Assembly (NCBI RefSeq): GCF_003340345.1
Contig: NZ_PPTQ01000013.1
Location: 24,937-88,936 of the forward strand
Direction: 5' to 3'
DNA from: Paraeggerthella hongkongensis
Lineage (GTDB): Bacteria > Actinomycetota > Coriobacteriia > Coriobacteriales > Eggerthellaceae
Length of the DNA stretch: 64,000 nucleotides
Below, one piece after another: positions 19,826 to 27,510 of this stretch. The number at the start of each line of letters is the position of its first letter. Positions within the stretch are counted from its first letter, which is position 1. The notes under the pieces are model-generated. The model saw nothing but the letters and a program-made list of their open reading frames with translations, was not told the origin of the DNA and made no database searches. Position numbers and translations under genes: made by a program.

Positions 19826-19860
19826 CGAACGAAAGGCCCCGCTCCGGGGCCTTTCGTTCG
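19826..19860. terminator. Strong hairpin terminator
   Basis: Perfect 16-bp stem, CGAACGAAAGGCCCCG at 19826-19841 and its complement at 19845-19860, with a 3-nt loop. It ends the NifX-like transcript and may act in both directions. Confidence 0.75.
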
Positions 19861-19904
19861 TGCAGGGCGCAAGCGCACCCCATCGGTTGCGGCGCTAGAA
19901 CACA

Positions 19905-19932
19905 AGAAGCCCCCGAGCAATCGGGGGCTTCT
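19905..19932 (-). terminator. Terminator of the infC-rpmI-rplT operon
   Basis: Perfect 12-bp stem AGAAGCCCCCGA (19905-19916) with its complement (19921-19932), loop GCAA, placed 46 bp after the rplT stop. Confidence 0.75.
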
Positions 19933-19978
19933 CAGCATTAAGCCGTTGCGCCGACCGGTAGGTCAGCGAAACTAAAAG

Positions 19979-20332
19979 CTACAGGGCCTTCTTGGCAACC
20001 TCGACCACGGCGGCAAACGCCTCGGGATCGTTGATGGCCATATCGGAAAGCACCTTGCGGTCCAGCTGCACGCCAGCCTTCTTGAGGCCGTTCATCAGCA
20101 CCGAGTAGCTCAGGCCGTTCAGGCGAGCGGCCGCGTTGATGCGGGTGATCCACAGACGACGGATCTCGCGCTTCTTGTTGCGACGGTCGCGGTACATGTA
20201 CTGCAGCGAATGCTGCACCTGTTCCTTCGCGGCACGATAAGAACGGGACTTTGCACCGTAATAGCCCTTGGCACGATTAAGGACGGTACGACGCTTCTTG
20301 TGGGCGCTGACTGCGCGCTTAACACGAGGCAT
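19979..20332 (-). CDS. rplT: 50S ribosomal protein L20
   Basis: 117 residues, full length, opening [15 protein letters not shown] with [17 protein letters not shown], the standard L20 sequence. L20 binds 23S rRNA early in 50S assembly, and in many bacteria also represses its own operon by binding the mRNA leader. It is the last gene of infC-rpmI-rplT, 23 bp after rpmI. Confidence 0.98.
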   Translation of the reverse strand: MPRVKRAVSAHKKRRTVLNRAKGYYGAKSRSYRAAKEQVQHSLQYMYRDRRNKKREIRRLWITRINAAARLNGLSYSVLMNGLKKAGVQLDRKVLSDMAINDPEAFAAVVEVAKKAL

Positions 20333-20355
20333 GTTGTATCACTGCTCCTTTTAGA

Positions 20356-20553
20356 CTAGCGAAGGCCGAGATTACGCGCGATAACCTTGTTATCGGCCTT
20401 GGCCACTTCGGTCTCATGACGGAAATTACGCTTACGCTTCTGGCTCTTCTTCGTCATGATATGGCTCTTGAAAGCCTTGGAGCGCATGATCTTGCCGGAG
20501 CCGGTAACGCGGAAACGCTTCGCGGTGCCGCGATGGGTCTTCATCTTAGGCAT
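20356..20553 (-). CDS. rpmI: 50S ribosomal protein L35
   Basis: 65 residues, full length, [20 protein letters not shown] at the N-terminus, typical of L35. It starts at ATG 20553, overlapping the end of infC by 8 nt, so its translation is probably coupled to infC. Confidence 0.98.
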   Translation of the reverse strand: MPKMKTHRGTAKRFRVTGSGKIMRSKAFKSHIMTKKSQKRKRNFRHETEVAKADNKVIARNLGLR

Positions 20554-21127
20554 TGCCTTCGTCCTTCCCTTCTTCTTTCTTCTCGTTCTCTTTCTTTTTC
20601 TTCGCCAACGTCGCTGCAGGCAACGGGGCGATGAGCATGTGCATGTTGCGGCCTTCCATCTTAGGCTGGGTCTCGATGACCGCTACGTCCTTCAGATCGT
20701 CGGCCAGCCGCTCCAGGATGGTGAGGCCCTGCTCCGGGTGCGCCATTTCGCGGCCGCGGAACATGATGGTGATCTTGACCTTGTTGCCGCCGTCGAGGAA
20801 GCGCAGAACGTGCTTCTTCTTCGTGGTGTAGTCGCCCACGTCGATCTTCGGGCGGAACTTCATTTCCTTGGTCTCGATCTTGCTCTGGTTCTTGCGAGCC
20901 TGCTTCGCCTTGATGGCCTGGTCGTACTTGAACTTGCCGTAATCCATGATGCGGCACACGGGCGGGTCGGCGTTCGGGGCGATCTCGACCAAGTCAAGGC
21001 CCTCGTTATCGGCGATTCGCTGGGCCTCAGATGTGACGTAAATACCCATCTGCGTCCCGTCGAACCCGATCAACCGGCACTCGCGCACGTTGATTTGTTC
21101 GTTGAGCCGAGGCTCCTGAGCAGCTAT
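20546..21127 (-). CDS. infC: Translation initiation factor IF-3, apparent AUA start codon
   Basis: 193 residues if begun at the ATA at 21127. The N-domain has [17 protein letters not shown] and [24 protein letters not shown] (key residues of IF-3), and the C-domain has [13 protein letters not shown] near the end, then a Lys/Glu tail. GGAGGT ends 7 nt before ATA with ideal spacing, whereas the only in-frame standard start nearby, GTG 21136, lies inside that same GGAGGTG. Non-canonical AUU/AUC/AUA starts are the known device by which IF-3 limits its own synthesis, so ATA is the preferred reading. The gene opens the infC-rpmI-rplT operon behind a leader with an internal terminator. Confidence 0.9.
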   Translation of the reverse strand: MAAQEPRLNEQINVRECRLIGFDGTQMGIYVTSEAQRIADNEGLDLVEIAPNADPPVCRIMDYGKFKYDQAIKAKQARKNQSKIETKEMKFRPKIDVGDYTTKKKHVLRFLDGGNKVKITIMFRGREMAHPEQGLTILERLADDLKDVAVIETQPKMEGRNMHMLIAPLPAATLAKKKKENEKKEEGKDEGNA

Positions 21128-21167
21128 CGCGCTCACCTCCCTTTCTAGCGCGCTTTCGCGCGTCAAT

Positions 21168-21200
21168 AAAAAACCCGCAGCTCCGAGAGCTTGCGGGTTT
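21168..21200 (-). terminator. Terminator hairpin inside the infC leader (attenuator)
   Basis: On the minus strand AAACCCGCA (21200-21192) pairs with TGCGGGTTT (21079-type arm at 21179-21171), extended by GCTC/GAGC inside, and is followed by a T-run. It lies about 40 nt upstream of the infC start and about 100 nt downstream of the proposed promoter, so it would stop transcription before the operon unless it is prevented from folding. Confidence 0.65.
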
Positions 21201-21305
21201 CGCTTTTCGATCAGGCTGTGAAGCCGAATATTCGAGCGACCCGTCAGCTGCCGAAGCGCCGAAACAGGTGGAGGGTTTCCCCTCGCTTGTGTAAACAGCC
21301 TGTAT

Positions 21306-21333
21306 ATAATAGCACAGCGCAAGCCAAATACAA
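21306..21333 (-). promoter_or_regulatory. infC: Proposed infC operon promoter
   Basis: Minus strand TTGTAT (complement of 21328-21333), 16-nt spacer and TATTAT (complement of 21306-21311). Transcription would start near 21298, giving a leader of about 170 nt that contains the hairpin at 21168-21200. Confidence 0.45.
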
Positions 21334-21567
21334 TATGCGACTTGAAACTTTTTTTGCGTCTCCCCTTCTTCGTTCGGGACGACGCATTTCCCAGATCCTG
21401 GCCGACCGACAGAATAAAAGAAGCGCCCAAAAACACCAGGAGATTCATAGAGGTTATGGACCCCTGGGGTAAAACCCCGTATGCGGCGCACGTCATGTTT
21501 GCTATACTCGCGGCATCGAATAAGCCTCCCGCCCTTTGGCGAGCACATCGTTCGACGGAAGGAACCC

Positions 21568-21981
21568 ATGAGCCGCTTGACCCGAATCCTCATGCTCGCC
21601 GGAGCCTGGATCGCCTGCATCCTGGGTTGCGTCGGCGTGTTCATCCCCGTGCTTCCCACCACGCCCCTGCTTCTGCTGGCCACGTTCCTGTTCGCCAAGT
21701 CTTCTCCGCGCTGCCATGCGTGGATCGTTTCGACGAGGGTCTACAAATCCTATGTTGCGGCGTTCAAGGAAGCCGGCGGCATACCGGCCGCAACCAAGGT
21801 CCGCATCCTCACGGTATCGTTCGTCGTTATGGGCGCGAGCGCGCTTCTGGTTCAAAAGCCCCTCGTCTGGAGCATCTTGGGGTGCGTGGCGGCATTTCTG
21901 GTCTACCTCATGTTCGTGCGCATTCCCACCATATCGCTGGAAAGCGTGCAAACCGTCCGTCAGGCCGAAGAAGCCGAATAG
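21568..21981 (+). CDS. DUF454 (YbaN-like) small membrane protein
   Basis: 137 residues. The N-terminal segment WIACILGCVGVFIPVLPTTP followed by LLLATFLFAKSSPRCHAW is the signature of the DUF454/YbaN family. Two further helices follow (ILTVSFVVMGASALLV and LGCVAAFLVYLMFV). Inner-membrane location is expected; the function is unknown. GGAAGGA lies upstream of ATG 21568. A possible -10 TATACT lies at 21502-21507, giving a short leader. The next gene is convergent. Confidence 0.85.
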   Translation: MSRLTRILMLAGAWIACILGCVGVFIPVLPTTPLLLLATFLFAKSSPRCHAWIVSTRVYKSYVAAFKEAGGIPAATKVRILTVSFVVMGASALLVQKPLVWSILGCVAAFLVYLMFVRIPTISLESVQTVRQAEEAE

Positions 21982-22030
21982 CGAACCGCGCTCGGGCAGC
22001 GCGCTCCTTTTCACGCCCCTCCCCAAAAAA

Positions 22031-22068
22031 AAGAAAAGCCCGGTCTTCGCTGCTGCGAGGACCGGGCT
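22031..22068 (-). terminator. Terminator of the dha/aldolase/VOC operon
   Basis: Stem AGCCCGGTCTTCGC (22037-22050) with GCGAGGACCGGGCT (22055-22068), one mismatch, followed on the minus strand by a T-rich run (complement of the A-run at 22025-22036). Confidence 0.8.
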
Positions 22069-22073
22069 CGACG

Positions 22074-22397
22074 CTAGTTCTTGTCTTCGTACAGCTCGAT
22101 AACGGCGCCGTCCATCTCGACAAACGCAAGGCGAACCCCCGGACCCGCATCCATAGGCCCGCAGATAGCACGATCGGCCTGCTCGACGTAGCGGTCCAGA
22201 TCGTCCACCGCGTAAGCAACGTGCCAGCGACGGTGCAGCTCTTCGGGGAAAGGCGTGCCCTCCTCGAACTTCAGGTACTCGATCTTCATGTCGTAATCGT
22301 CCACGTTGGACACCCAGAACTTCATGTCCTCGTTGTAGGTCATGTTCGGCTTTTTCTCCGTGATGGGAATGCCGATGTGCATATAGGTTGCAGTCAT
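22074..22397 (-). CDS. VOC (glyoxalase-like) family protein
   Basis: 107 residues from ATG 22397. A single VOC-type unit with MHIGIPITEKKPNMTYNED, RRWHVAYAVDDLDRYV and a terminal AFVEMDGAVIELYEDKN, where His and Glu are the probable metal ligands (H in MHIG and WHVAY, E in IELYE). VOC enzymes act as glyoxalases, isomerases, epimerases or dioxygenases. It is the last gene of dhaL-dhaK-aldolase-VOC, 34 bp after the aldolase. A role in clearing methylglyoxal made from triose phosphates, or epimerising the aldolase product, is only a guess. Confidence 0.8.
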   Translation of the reverse strand: MTATYMHIGIPITEKKPNMTYNEDMKFWVSNVDDYDMKIEYLKFEEGTPFPEELHRRWHVAYAVDDLDRYVEQADRAICGPMDAGPGVRLAFVEMDGAVIELYEDKN

Positions 22398-22431
22398 CCT
22401 GGTTTCCTCTCGTCTCGGGTCGTTCGCAGCG

Positions 22432-23283
22432 TCAGGCCGACGGAGCCATGGAGAACATGTCCATGGCGGCCTCGGCATCGGCTTGCATGGCCTTCGTTGC
22501 CGCATTGGCCAATGCATGGAAGTACTTGGGATGCGATTCGGCGATGAGCGCCTCCACGGCACGCACGCCCGCATTGCTCATGTAGCTGAAATAGTTGATC
22601 TTGCGAATGCCGGCCGCAATGGCCGCGCGCGTGTCCTCGCGCGAAAGCCCGCTGCCGCCGTGCATGACGAGCGGGACGCCGCACACGCGCTTGAGCTCGG
22701 CTATGCGATCGAGGTCAAGCTGCGGATCAGCCTGATAGAAGCCGTGCACGGTGCCTACGCTGGCAGCCAGCGCATCGATGCCCGTATCGGCCACGAAGCG
22801 AGCGGCCTGCACAGGATCGGTGTACACGTTCTCGCGGTCGTCGTCGGCGTCTTCAAGCCCTTCGTGCCCCGTGGTGAACCCGATCTCGGCCTCTACGTCG
22901 GCCCCGTACCGGCGCGCCAGTTCCACCGCCGCCCGCGTGAGCGCGACGTTTTCCTGGTACGACAGCTGCGATCCATCGATCATGATGGCAGAAAATCCCA
23001 GATCGAGCGCACGTTTCACATAGTCGAGGTCTTCGCCGTGATCAAGCATGACGCACACGGGCACCCGCGCGGCCTTGGCGCGCGCAACCATAACGGGCCC
23101 GATCACGTCGATGGACGTCTCGTGCTCGTGCAGTTGAGCGTGCTGGATGATGACCGGCTCGTTGCGGGCCTCGGCAGCCGCGATGGCCGCCAGCAAAAGC
23201 TCGAGGTTCGGCGTGTCGAACGCCGCCGCCGCGCATCCGCGCTCCTCCGCCCAATCAAGGACGGCACTCATGGAAGTGAGCAT
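22432..23283 (-). CDS. Class II (zinc) aldolase of the fructose/tagatose-bisphosphate family
   Basis: 283 residues. Family motifs: catalytic Asp and first zinc His in VCVMLDHGEDLDYVKRAL, then GFSAIMIDGSQLSYQENVAL, a Glu in DVEAEIGFTTGHE, zinc His in SVGTVHGFY, and VMHGGSGLSREDTRAAIAAG with NYFSYMSNAG for phosphate binding. These enzymes condense DHAP with an aldehyde or cleave the reverse. The start ATG 23283 is 8 bp after dhaK, so it is co-transcribed with the dihydroxyacetone kinase that makes DHAP. The natural aldehyde partner is unknown; it is probably not the housekeeping glycolytic enzyme, given the context. Confidence 0.88.
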   Translation of the reverse strand: MLTSMSAVLDWAEERGCAAAAFDTPNLELLLAAIAAAEARNEPVIIQHAQLHEHETSIDVIGPVMVARAKAARVPVCVMLDHGEDLDYVKRALDLGFSAIMIDGSQLSYQENVALTRAAVELARRYGADVEAEIGFTTGHEGLEDADDDRENVYTDPVQAARFVADTGIDALAASVGTVHGFYQADPQLDLDRIAELKRVCGVPLVMHGGSGLSREDTRAAIAAGIRKINYFSYMSNAGVRAVEALIAESHPKYFHALANAATKAMQADAEAAMDMFSMAPSA

Positions 23284-23291
23284 ACCGGCCC

Positions 23292-24290
23292 CTACTTCTT
23301 GAGGTACGGCGTGTTGCAGGGGGCATTCCACAGGCGCAGCAGCTCGTCGTCCATGCGGGCCATGAACATCTGGAAGCCGGCCTGCTCCTGAACGGTCAGC
23401 ATCTCGCCGACGAAGTTCGCGACCACCTCGATATCCTGCTTCGCCAGCTCCTTGACCGCGGCGCGGTACACGATAAGCTGCTCCATGAGCGTCGTAGCGC
23501 CCGAGCCGTTGATGATCAGCATGACGCGCTCGCCCGGCTTGATGCCGATGTCGTTTACCAGCGCGTTCACCATGATGGCCGCGGTTTCGTCGGCGGACTT
23601 CATCGGCTGACGGCCGCCGCCTTCCTCGCCGTGCTGACCCATGCCGATTTCCATCTCGTCGTCCTCGAGCTCGGCAAGCAGCGTTCCCGTCTGAGGATGG
23701 GTGGCACCGCGCACGGCCACCGCCAGCGTGGCCATGTTGTCGGCGAAGCGCTGCGCGACGGCGGCCACCTCTTCCAAGCTCATGCCCTCGGCGGCTGCGG
23801 CTCCTGCGATCTTGTACGTGGGGATGCATCCCACCAGGCCGCGGCGATCGTCGCCGTTTTCGCGCGGGGCGTTGGCGATGTCTTCCTGCGTGACCACCTT
23901 CACCACGTTCAAGCCCTGCTTCTTGCACTGCTTCATGGTCATGTTGCCCGTCAGCATGTCGCCCGCATGGTTGAGCACGATGTAGAGCACGCCCTTGCCC
24001 TTGTCGGCCAGCTTGATGGCGTCGACGCACGCCTGCGGGCCGGGCGCGGCGAAGATGTCGCCCACCACGTCGATGTCGACCATACCCTCGCCCACGAAGC
24101 CCTCGATAGCCGGCTCGTGTCCGCTTCCGCCCTGCGTGACGATGGTCACGCGGTCGGCTTCGGCCAGCTTCTTGTTGATCACCATGTTATCCTCGCCCAG
24201 TTCGAGGATGTCGGAATTGGCCAAGGCCAGGCCTTCGAGCAGTTCCGCGGTAAGATCCTCGGGGTCGTTGATGAACTTCTTCATGCTCAT
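23292..24290 (-). CDS. dhaK: Dihydroxyacetone kinase, substrate-binding subunit DhaK
   Basis: 332 residues, normal length. It has the DhaK signatures FINDPEDLTAELLEGLALAN, GGSGHEPAIEGFVGEGM, DIFAAPGPQ, and the substrate-binding His in GMGQHGEEGG, which holds dihydroxyacetone as a hemiaminal. DhaK presents DHA to DhaL for phosphorylation to DHAP. ATG 24290 follows GAGGAG at 5-6 nt. It is the second gene of the operon, 73 bp after dhaL, with a hairpin in the gap. No dhaM/PTS phospho-carrier gene is in the window, so the phosphoryl donor (PTS or ATP) is not settled here. Confidence 0.95.
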   Translation of the reverse strand: MSMKKFINDPEDLTAELLEGLALANSDILELGEDNMVINKKLAEADRVTIVTQGGSGHEPAIEGFVGEGMVDIDVVGDIFAAPGPQACVDAIKLADKGKGVLYIVLNHAGDMLTGNMTMKQCKKQGLNVVKVVTQEDIANAPRENGDDRRGLVGCIPTYKIAGAAAAEGMSLEEVAAVAQRFADNMATLAVAVRGATHPQTGTLLAELEDDEMEIGMGQHGEEGGGRQPMKSADETAAIMVNALVNDIGIKPGERVMLIINGSGATTLMEQLIVYRAAVKELAKQDIEVVANFVGEMLTVQEQAGFQMFMARMDDELLRLWNAPCNTPYLKK

Positions 24291-24327
24291 AGTGCTCCTC
24301 CTTGCAAGATGGACGATGGAAAAGAAA

Positions 24328-24353
24328 GGCCCGCTGCGCTCGGCAGCAGGCCC
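24328..24353 (-). terminator. Hairpin in the dhaL-dhaK gap
   Basis: GGCC and GCTGC (24328-24337) pair with GCAGC and GGCC (24343-24352), one mismatch, followed on the minus strand by a T-rich stretch. It could act as a partial terminator or an mRNA processing/stability element that sets the dhaL to dhaK ratio. Confidence 0.5.
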
Positions 24354-24363
24354 GATTCCTGAA

Positions 24364-24993
24364 TCAGTGCGACGCGCCCCCGGCGAGACCGCGCAAGAAC
24401 AACGAAGTTGAGACGGCGCCCGCGTCGGGCGTGCCGATAGTCTGATCACCGTAACTGCGCGCGCGACCGAATTTGGAAGCGAAGCCCTCGCTCGCCTTCG
24501 CGCCGGCCTCGGCCGCCTCGGCCGCCGCAGCGAACACCGCAGCCGGATCGTCCGAAGCGCACGTCTGCGCCGCCTCGACCGCAGGAATGAGCGCGTCCAT
24601 CATGGTCTTGTCCCCCACCTGGGCATTCGTGATATCCTGCATCTCGGCCAAGCAGCCGGCGAACATTCGGCGCGCTGCATCCGCATCGATAGCGCTCTCG
24701 TCGTCGGCAAGATGGACGCCCAAGCCGCCGATCATCGTGCCGTAAAGCGGGCCGGCCGATCCTCCGCGCACCGCCATGGCGGCCATGCCCAGATCATCGA
24801 GGAAGTCTTTGATCGACTGGTCGGGATCCCACCCCGCAACCTGCTCTTGGACGAGCTTGGCTATCTTGGTGATGGTGATGCCGTGATCCCCGTCGCCGAA
24901 TTTGGAATCGATGTCGCTTAGCACCTCGGCGTTCTCCAGCAGCAAGCGGGCGCTTTCGTCCAGCATGCGCCCAAACGCGTCGCGATCGATCAT
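24364..24993 (-). CDS. dhaL: Dihydroxyacetone kinase, nucleotide-binding subunit DhaL
   Basis: 209 residues. The ADP-Mg site is seen in SKFGDGDHGITITK, whose three Asp residues bind the two magnesium ions, with the family motifs MAAMAVRGGSAGPLYGTM, VGDKTMMDALIPAVEA and FGRARSYGDQTIGTPDAGA. DhaL transfers phosphate to DHA held by DhaK. It begins at ATG 24993 behind AAAGGGG and is the promoter-proximal gene of the operon, an order (dhaL before dhaK) that is the reverse of the common dhaKLM order. Confidence 0.95.
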   Translation of the reverse strand: MIDRDAFGRMLDESARLLLENAEVLSDIDSKFGDGDHGITITKIAKLVQEQVAGWDPDQSIKDFLDDLGMAAMAVRGGSAGPLYGTMIGGLGVHLADDESAIDADAARRMFAGCLAEMQDITNAQVGDKTMMDALIPAVEAAQTCASDDPAAVFAAAAEAAEAGAKASEGFASKFGRARSYGDQTIGTPDAGAVSTSLFLRGLAGGASH

Positions 24994-25067
24994 AGGACCC
25001 CTTTCCCGATGAAAGTCGATTGCCCTAACTCTAACGGTAAGCGTAGACGAAATCAATGAGAGAACGA

Positions 25068-25096
25068 AAAACGCCGCCTCGAAGCGGCGGCGTTTT
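25068..25096 (-). terminator. Terminator after the repeat-bearing membrane protein
   Basis: Perfect 11-bp stem AAAACGCCGCC (25068-25078) with its complement (25086-25096) and a 7-nt loop. The stem ends in a T/A-rich stretch on both strands. Confidence 0.75.
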
Positions 25097-25131
25097 CGCA
25101 GAGTCCGTCCCTGTCGTCGCAGGGCGAGTTC

Positions 25132-26280
25132 TTACGCGTTGACGTACACGTAGATGATGCGGATGGTGTCGGCCAAGTTACCCGAGGTGTTCGCCGTCGA
25201 GTAGTTGTACAGAAGAACGCTCGACCACTGATGGGGCGCGCCGCCGAACTCCACGGTCCCCGAGAAGGAGCACGTTTCCTTCACGAGCGTCGTGCCGTCG
25301 CTGGCGTACTCGGAGTACGTCGACTTGTCGGACGGCAGCTCCACGGAACCCTCCGGCACGCTCACGCCGGCCTCCTGCAGCGTTTTCTCTACAATGTGCT
25401 CGTTTTTCACAGCATCGACGAAGCTCAGCGAGCCGTAGCCAAGCGATGCGGTGGCCGCCGAGTAGCCGGCTTGGATGACCTTGCCCTCTTCGTTCAGGCC
25501 CAGGTACACCGTAGGCGTGCCCGAACGCGTATCGGCAGGCTCGTCGGTAAGCGCCACCGTTACGTTGGTCTTGACGGGGTTGCCCTCCTCGTTGACCTCC
25601 TTGGAACTGGTTTCGGTCGCGCCGCGCTTGAGCGCCGTCACGGCCTCGTCCTTCGTCATGCCAAGCAGCGACGTGAGCGAGGGGACCTGCGTCTTCTTCG
25701 CCACGGTGGTGCTGGCGTCCTTGGTTTCGCTCTGGCTTTGCTGCATAGCGCCGACTTCCTGGGCGCTTTGCTGCTCTTGAGCCTGCTGAGCGGCCACCAG
25801 CCTGCTCTCCTCGAACCACTGCCACACGAAAAAGCACAGCGCGCCCATGAGCAGGATCAGCAGGATGACAATGGCGATGAGAATCTTGCGCATGCGACGG
25901 GACTTGCGCTGATGGGGCGGAACGAAGGGCTTATCCTTCTTGCCGTGCTTGCCCTTGGCCGGTTCGGGCTGGACCGCAACGGGATCGTCCCCGAACAGCA
26001 AGGGAGGCGCCTCCACGGGCTCAAGGCTCTCGAAGGCGTCGGGGTATTCGTCGGCGTTGTCCCCGCGGTAGCTGAAGCCGCCTGCGTGGGCGCCGTCAGC
26101 CACGGGAGCGAACGCCTCGGTCAGGCCGATTCGCCCCTCTTCGTCAGAGCGGTCCTCTGTAGGATCGACCGCCGCGCTCACCGGGGAGAACGCCTCGGTC
26201 AGGCCGATTCGCTCATCGGAGGCGAAATCGTCTTTGTGGCTCGAAGTGCCGTTGGGTTCGTTTGCAGCGTGTTTGGGCAT
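25132..26280 (-). CDS. Single-span membrane protein with duplicated RIGLTEAF motif, unknown function
   Basis: 382 residues. The cytoplasmic N-terminal region (~1-130) is acidic and carries two copies of ERIGLTEAFSPV / GRIGLTEAFAPV 26 residues apart, then a basic stretch KPFVPPHQRKSRRMRK, one helix KILIAIVILLILLMGALCFF, and an extracytoplasmic domain of ~220 residues opening with a Gln-rich linker. That domain resembles no family I know. GGAAGGTG lies upstream of ATG 26280. The short protein at 26315 is directly upstream (34 bp) and also has one helix and an acidic N-terminus, so the two may form one functional unit. The paired motif looks like a docking site for a cytoplasmic partner, an inference only. 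Confidence 0.75.
   Translation of the reverse strand: MPKHAANEPNGTSSHKDDFASDERIGLTEAFSPVSAAVDPTEDRSDEEGRIGLTEAFAPVADGAHAGGFSYRGDNADEYPDAFESLEPVEAPPLLFGDDPVAVQPEPAKGKHGKKDKPFVPPHQRKSRRMRKILIAIVILLILLMGALCFFVWQWFEESRLVAAQQAQEQQSAQEVGAMQQSQSETKDASTTVAKKTQVPSLTSLLGMTKDEAVTALKRGATETSSKEVNEEGNPVKTNVTVALTDEPADTRSGTPTVYLGLNEEGKVIQAGYSAATASLGYGSLSFVDAVKNEHIVEKTLQEAGVSVPEGSVELPSDKSTYSEYASDGTTLVKETCSFSGTVEFGGAPHQWSSVLLYNYSTANTSGNLADTIRIIYVYVNA
26110..26212. repeat. 25-bp perfect direct repeat encoding the RIGLTEAF motif
   Basis: The same 25 bases occur at 26110-26134 and 26188-26212, exactly 78 bp (26 codons) apart and in the same frame of the membrane-protein gene. The repeat keeps nucleotide identity, not only protein identity. 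Confidence 0.85.
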
Positions 26281-26314
26281 CGAAGCACCTTCCTACTGGG
26301 CGCAGGCGCATTCG

Positions 26315-26680
26315 CTAGCGCATAAAGAGTACATAGTACGCAATGAAGCCGACGATGGCCAGAAGCGCCACCGCGATGATGATCTTCTGCATCGCGGACA
26401 TCGGTTCGACCTCAAGGTCTTCCGCGGTCGTCTCGCGGTAGCCCTTCTTCGAACTCTTCGAGCCTGCGCTCGAAGGCCTCGCGTCGTCGGCCGCCGACGC
26501 CTCCCGCTCGTCCTCGGTCGAAGAAGGCGCGTCGAAAGAGGACTCGGACGGCACCGCGCCGTCCGTTTGGACGGGCTCGGGGGCAGGCGCGGACGGGCGA
26601 AGGCCCGCCTGGATCACGAAATCGTCATCGTCGTCAGCGTTAACGGTGATATGGGAGAATTTGGTATCGCCAGAAGCCAC
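26315..26680 (-). CDS. Small C-terminally anchored membrane protein, unknown function
   Basis: 121 residues. The first 90 are acidic, Ser/Pro/Ala-rich and probably unstructured (NADDDDDFVIQAG near residue 14). A single helix IIIAVALLAIVGFIAYYVLF ends the protein, so it should be tail-anchored with the bulk in the cytoplasm. GTG start at 26680 with AAAGGA 8 nt upstream. It is followed after 34 bp by the RIGLTEAF protein on the same strand. No family recognised. Confidence 0.7.
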   Translation of the reverse strand: MASGDTKFSHITVNADDDDDFVIQAGLRPSAPAPEPVQTDGAVPSESSFDAPSSTEDEREASAADDARPSSAGSKSSKKGYRETTAEDLEVEPMSAMQKIIIAVALLAIVGFIAYYVLFMR

Positions 26681-26706
26681 GGAGCCGTCCTTTCACGTCA
26701 GCAAGA

Positions 26707-27510
26707 TTATAGAGGATTATCGGGACGTATTCCCTTGTCCAAATAATATCCATCGGGCGCGAAACGCTTGCGATACGTGAGAAAGCAGGCCGAAACGATG
26801 GCCACCGTATTGGCCGCCGACAGCATGAGCATGACCACGATCTGGTATTTCGCCGCCGCCAGAGGATCGGCTCCCGCCAAAAGCTGGCCGGACATCATGC
26901 CGGGGATGGCAACGATCCCGGCGGCCGACATGGTGGCCAGCACCGGCGTCATGCCCGCGCCGATAGCGGCCTTGATCGACGGGAACGCCGCTTCTTTCGG
27001 CGTAGCGCCAAGCGCCACGAGCGCGAACATCTCGTTGGAGCGCGAATCCATGTCCGCGAACAGCCGGTCGATGGCAACCGCGATGGCCGACATCGCGTTT
27101 CCGATGATCATGCCCGCAATGGGAATGAGCTGCCGCGCGTTGTACCAAGGATCGGCGTGCATGACCCCTTCCACCACCACGAAGCCCACGGCGATCGACG
27201 ACGAGAACAGCGACGCGAACACCGCCGCGCGAAGCCCCGGCACCGAGCTTTTCACGCGCGAGGTTGCAATCTGCGTGGCCGCCGTCACCATCACGGCCAG
27301 CGCCAAGAGGACGAGCCACCAGGTCTGGTGCTCGAACAGGTACATGAGCACGAATCCCGCCGCCAGAAGCTGCGCGAACATGCGCGCGGCGGAAACGGCG
27401 ATGCGCCGCGTCTGCCCCAGCTCGAGCTTCCACGACACCAATCCCGCCACCAGCATGAGCGCGCTCGCGGCGAACAGCTCCACGTACCCGATATCCACCA
27501 CGCCGCTCAC
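26707..27510 (-). CDS. fetB: FetB-type ABC exporter permease (UPF0014)
   Basis: 267 residues with about seven hydrophobic helices. The motifs WYNARQLIPIAGMIIGNAM and ALGATPKEAAFPSIKAAI, then PGMMSGQLLAGADPLAAAKYQ are typical of FetB/YbbM, the membrane partner of FetA in an iron or heavy-metal exporter that lowers oxidative stress. The GTG start at 27510 overlaps the fetA stop (GTGA), so the two are translationally coupled. Metal specificity is inferred from the family. Confidence 0.88.
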   Translation of the reverse strand: MSGVVDIGYVELFAASALMLVAGLVSWKLELGQTRRIAVSAARMFAQLLAAGFVLMYLFEHQTWWLVLLALAVMVTAATQIATSRVKSSVPGLRAAVFASLFSSSIAVGFVVVEGVMHADPWYNARQLIPIAGMIIGNAMSAIAVAIDRLFADMDSRSNEMFALVALGATPKEAAFPSIKAAIGAGMTPVLATMSAAGIVAIPGMMSGQLLAGADPLAAAKYQIVVMLMLSAANTVAIVSACFLTYRKRFAPDGYYLDKGIRPDNPL

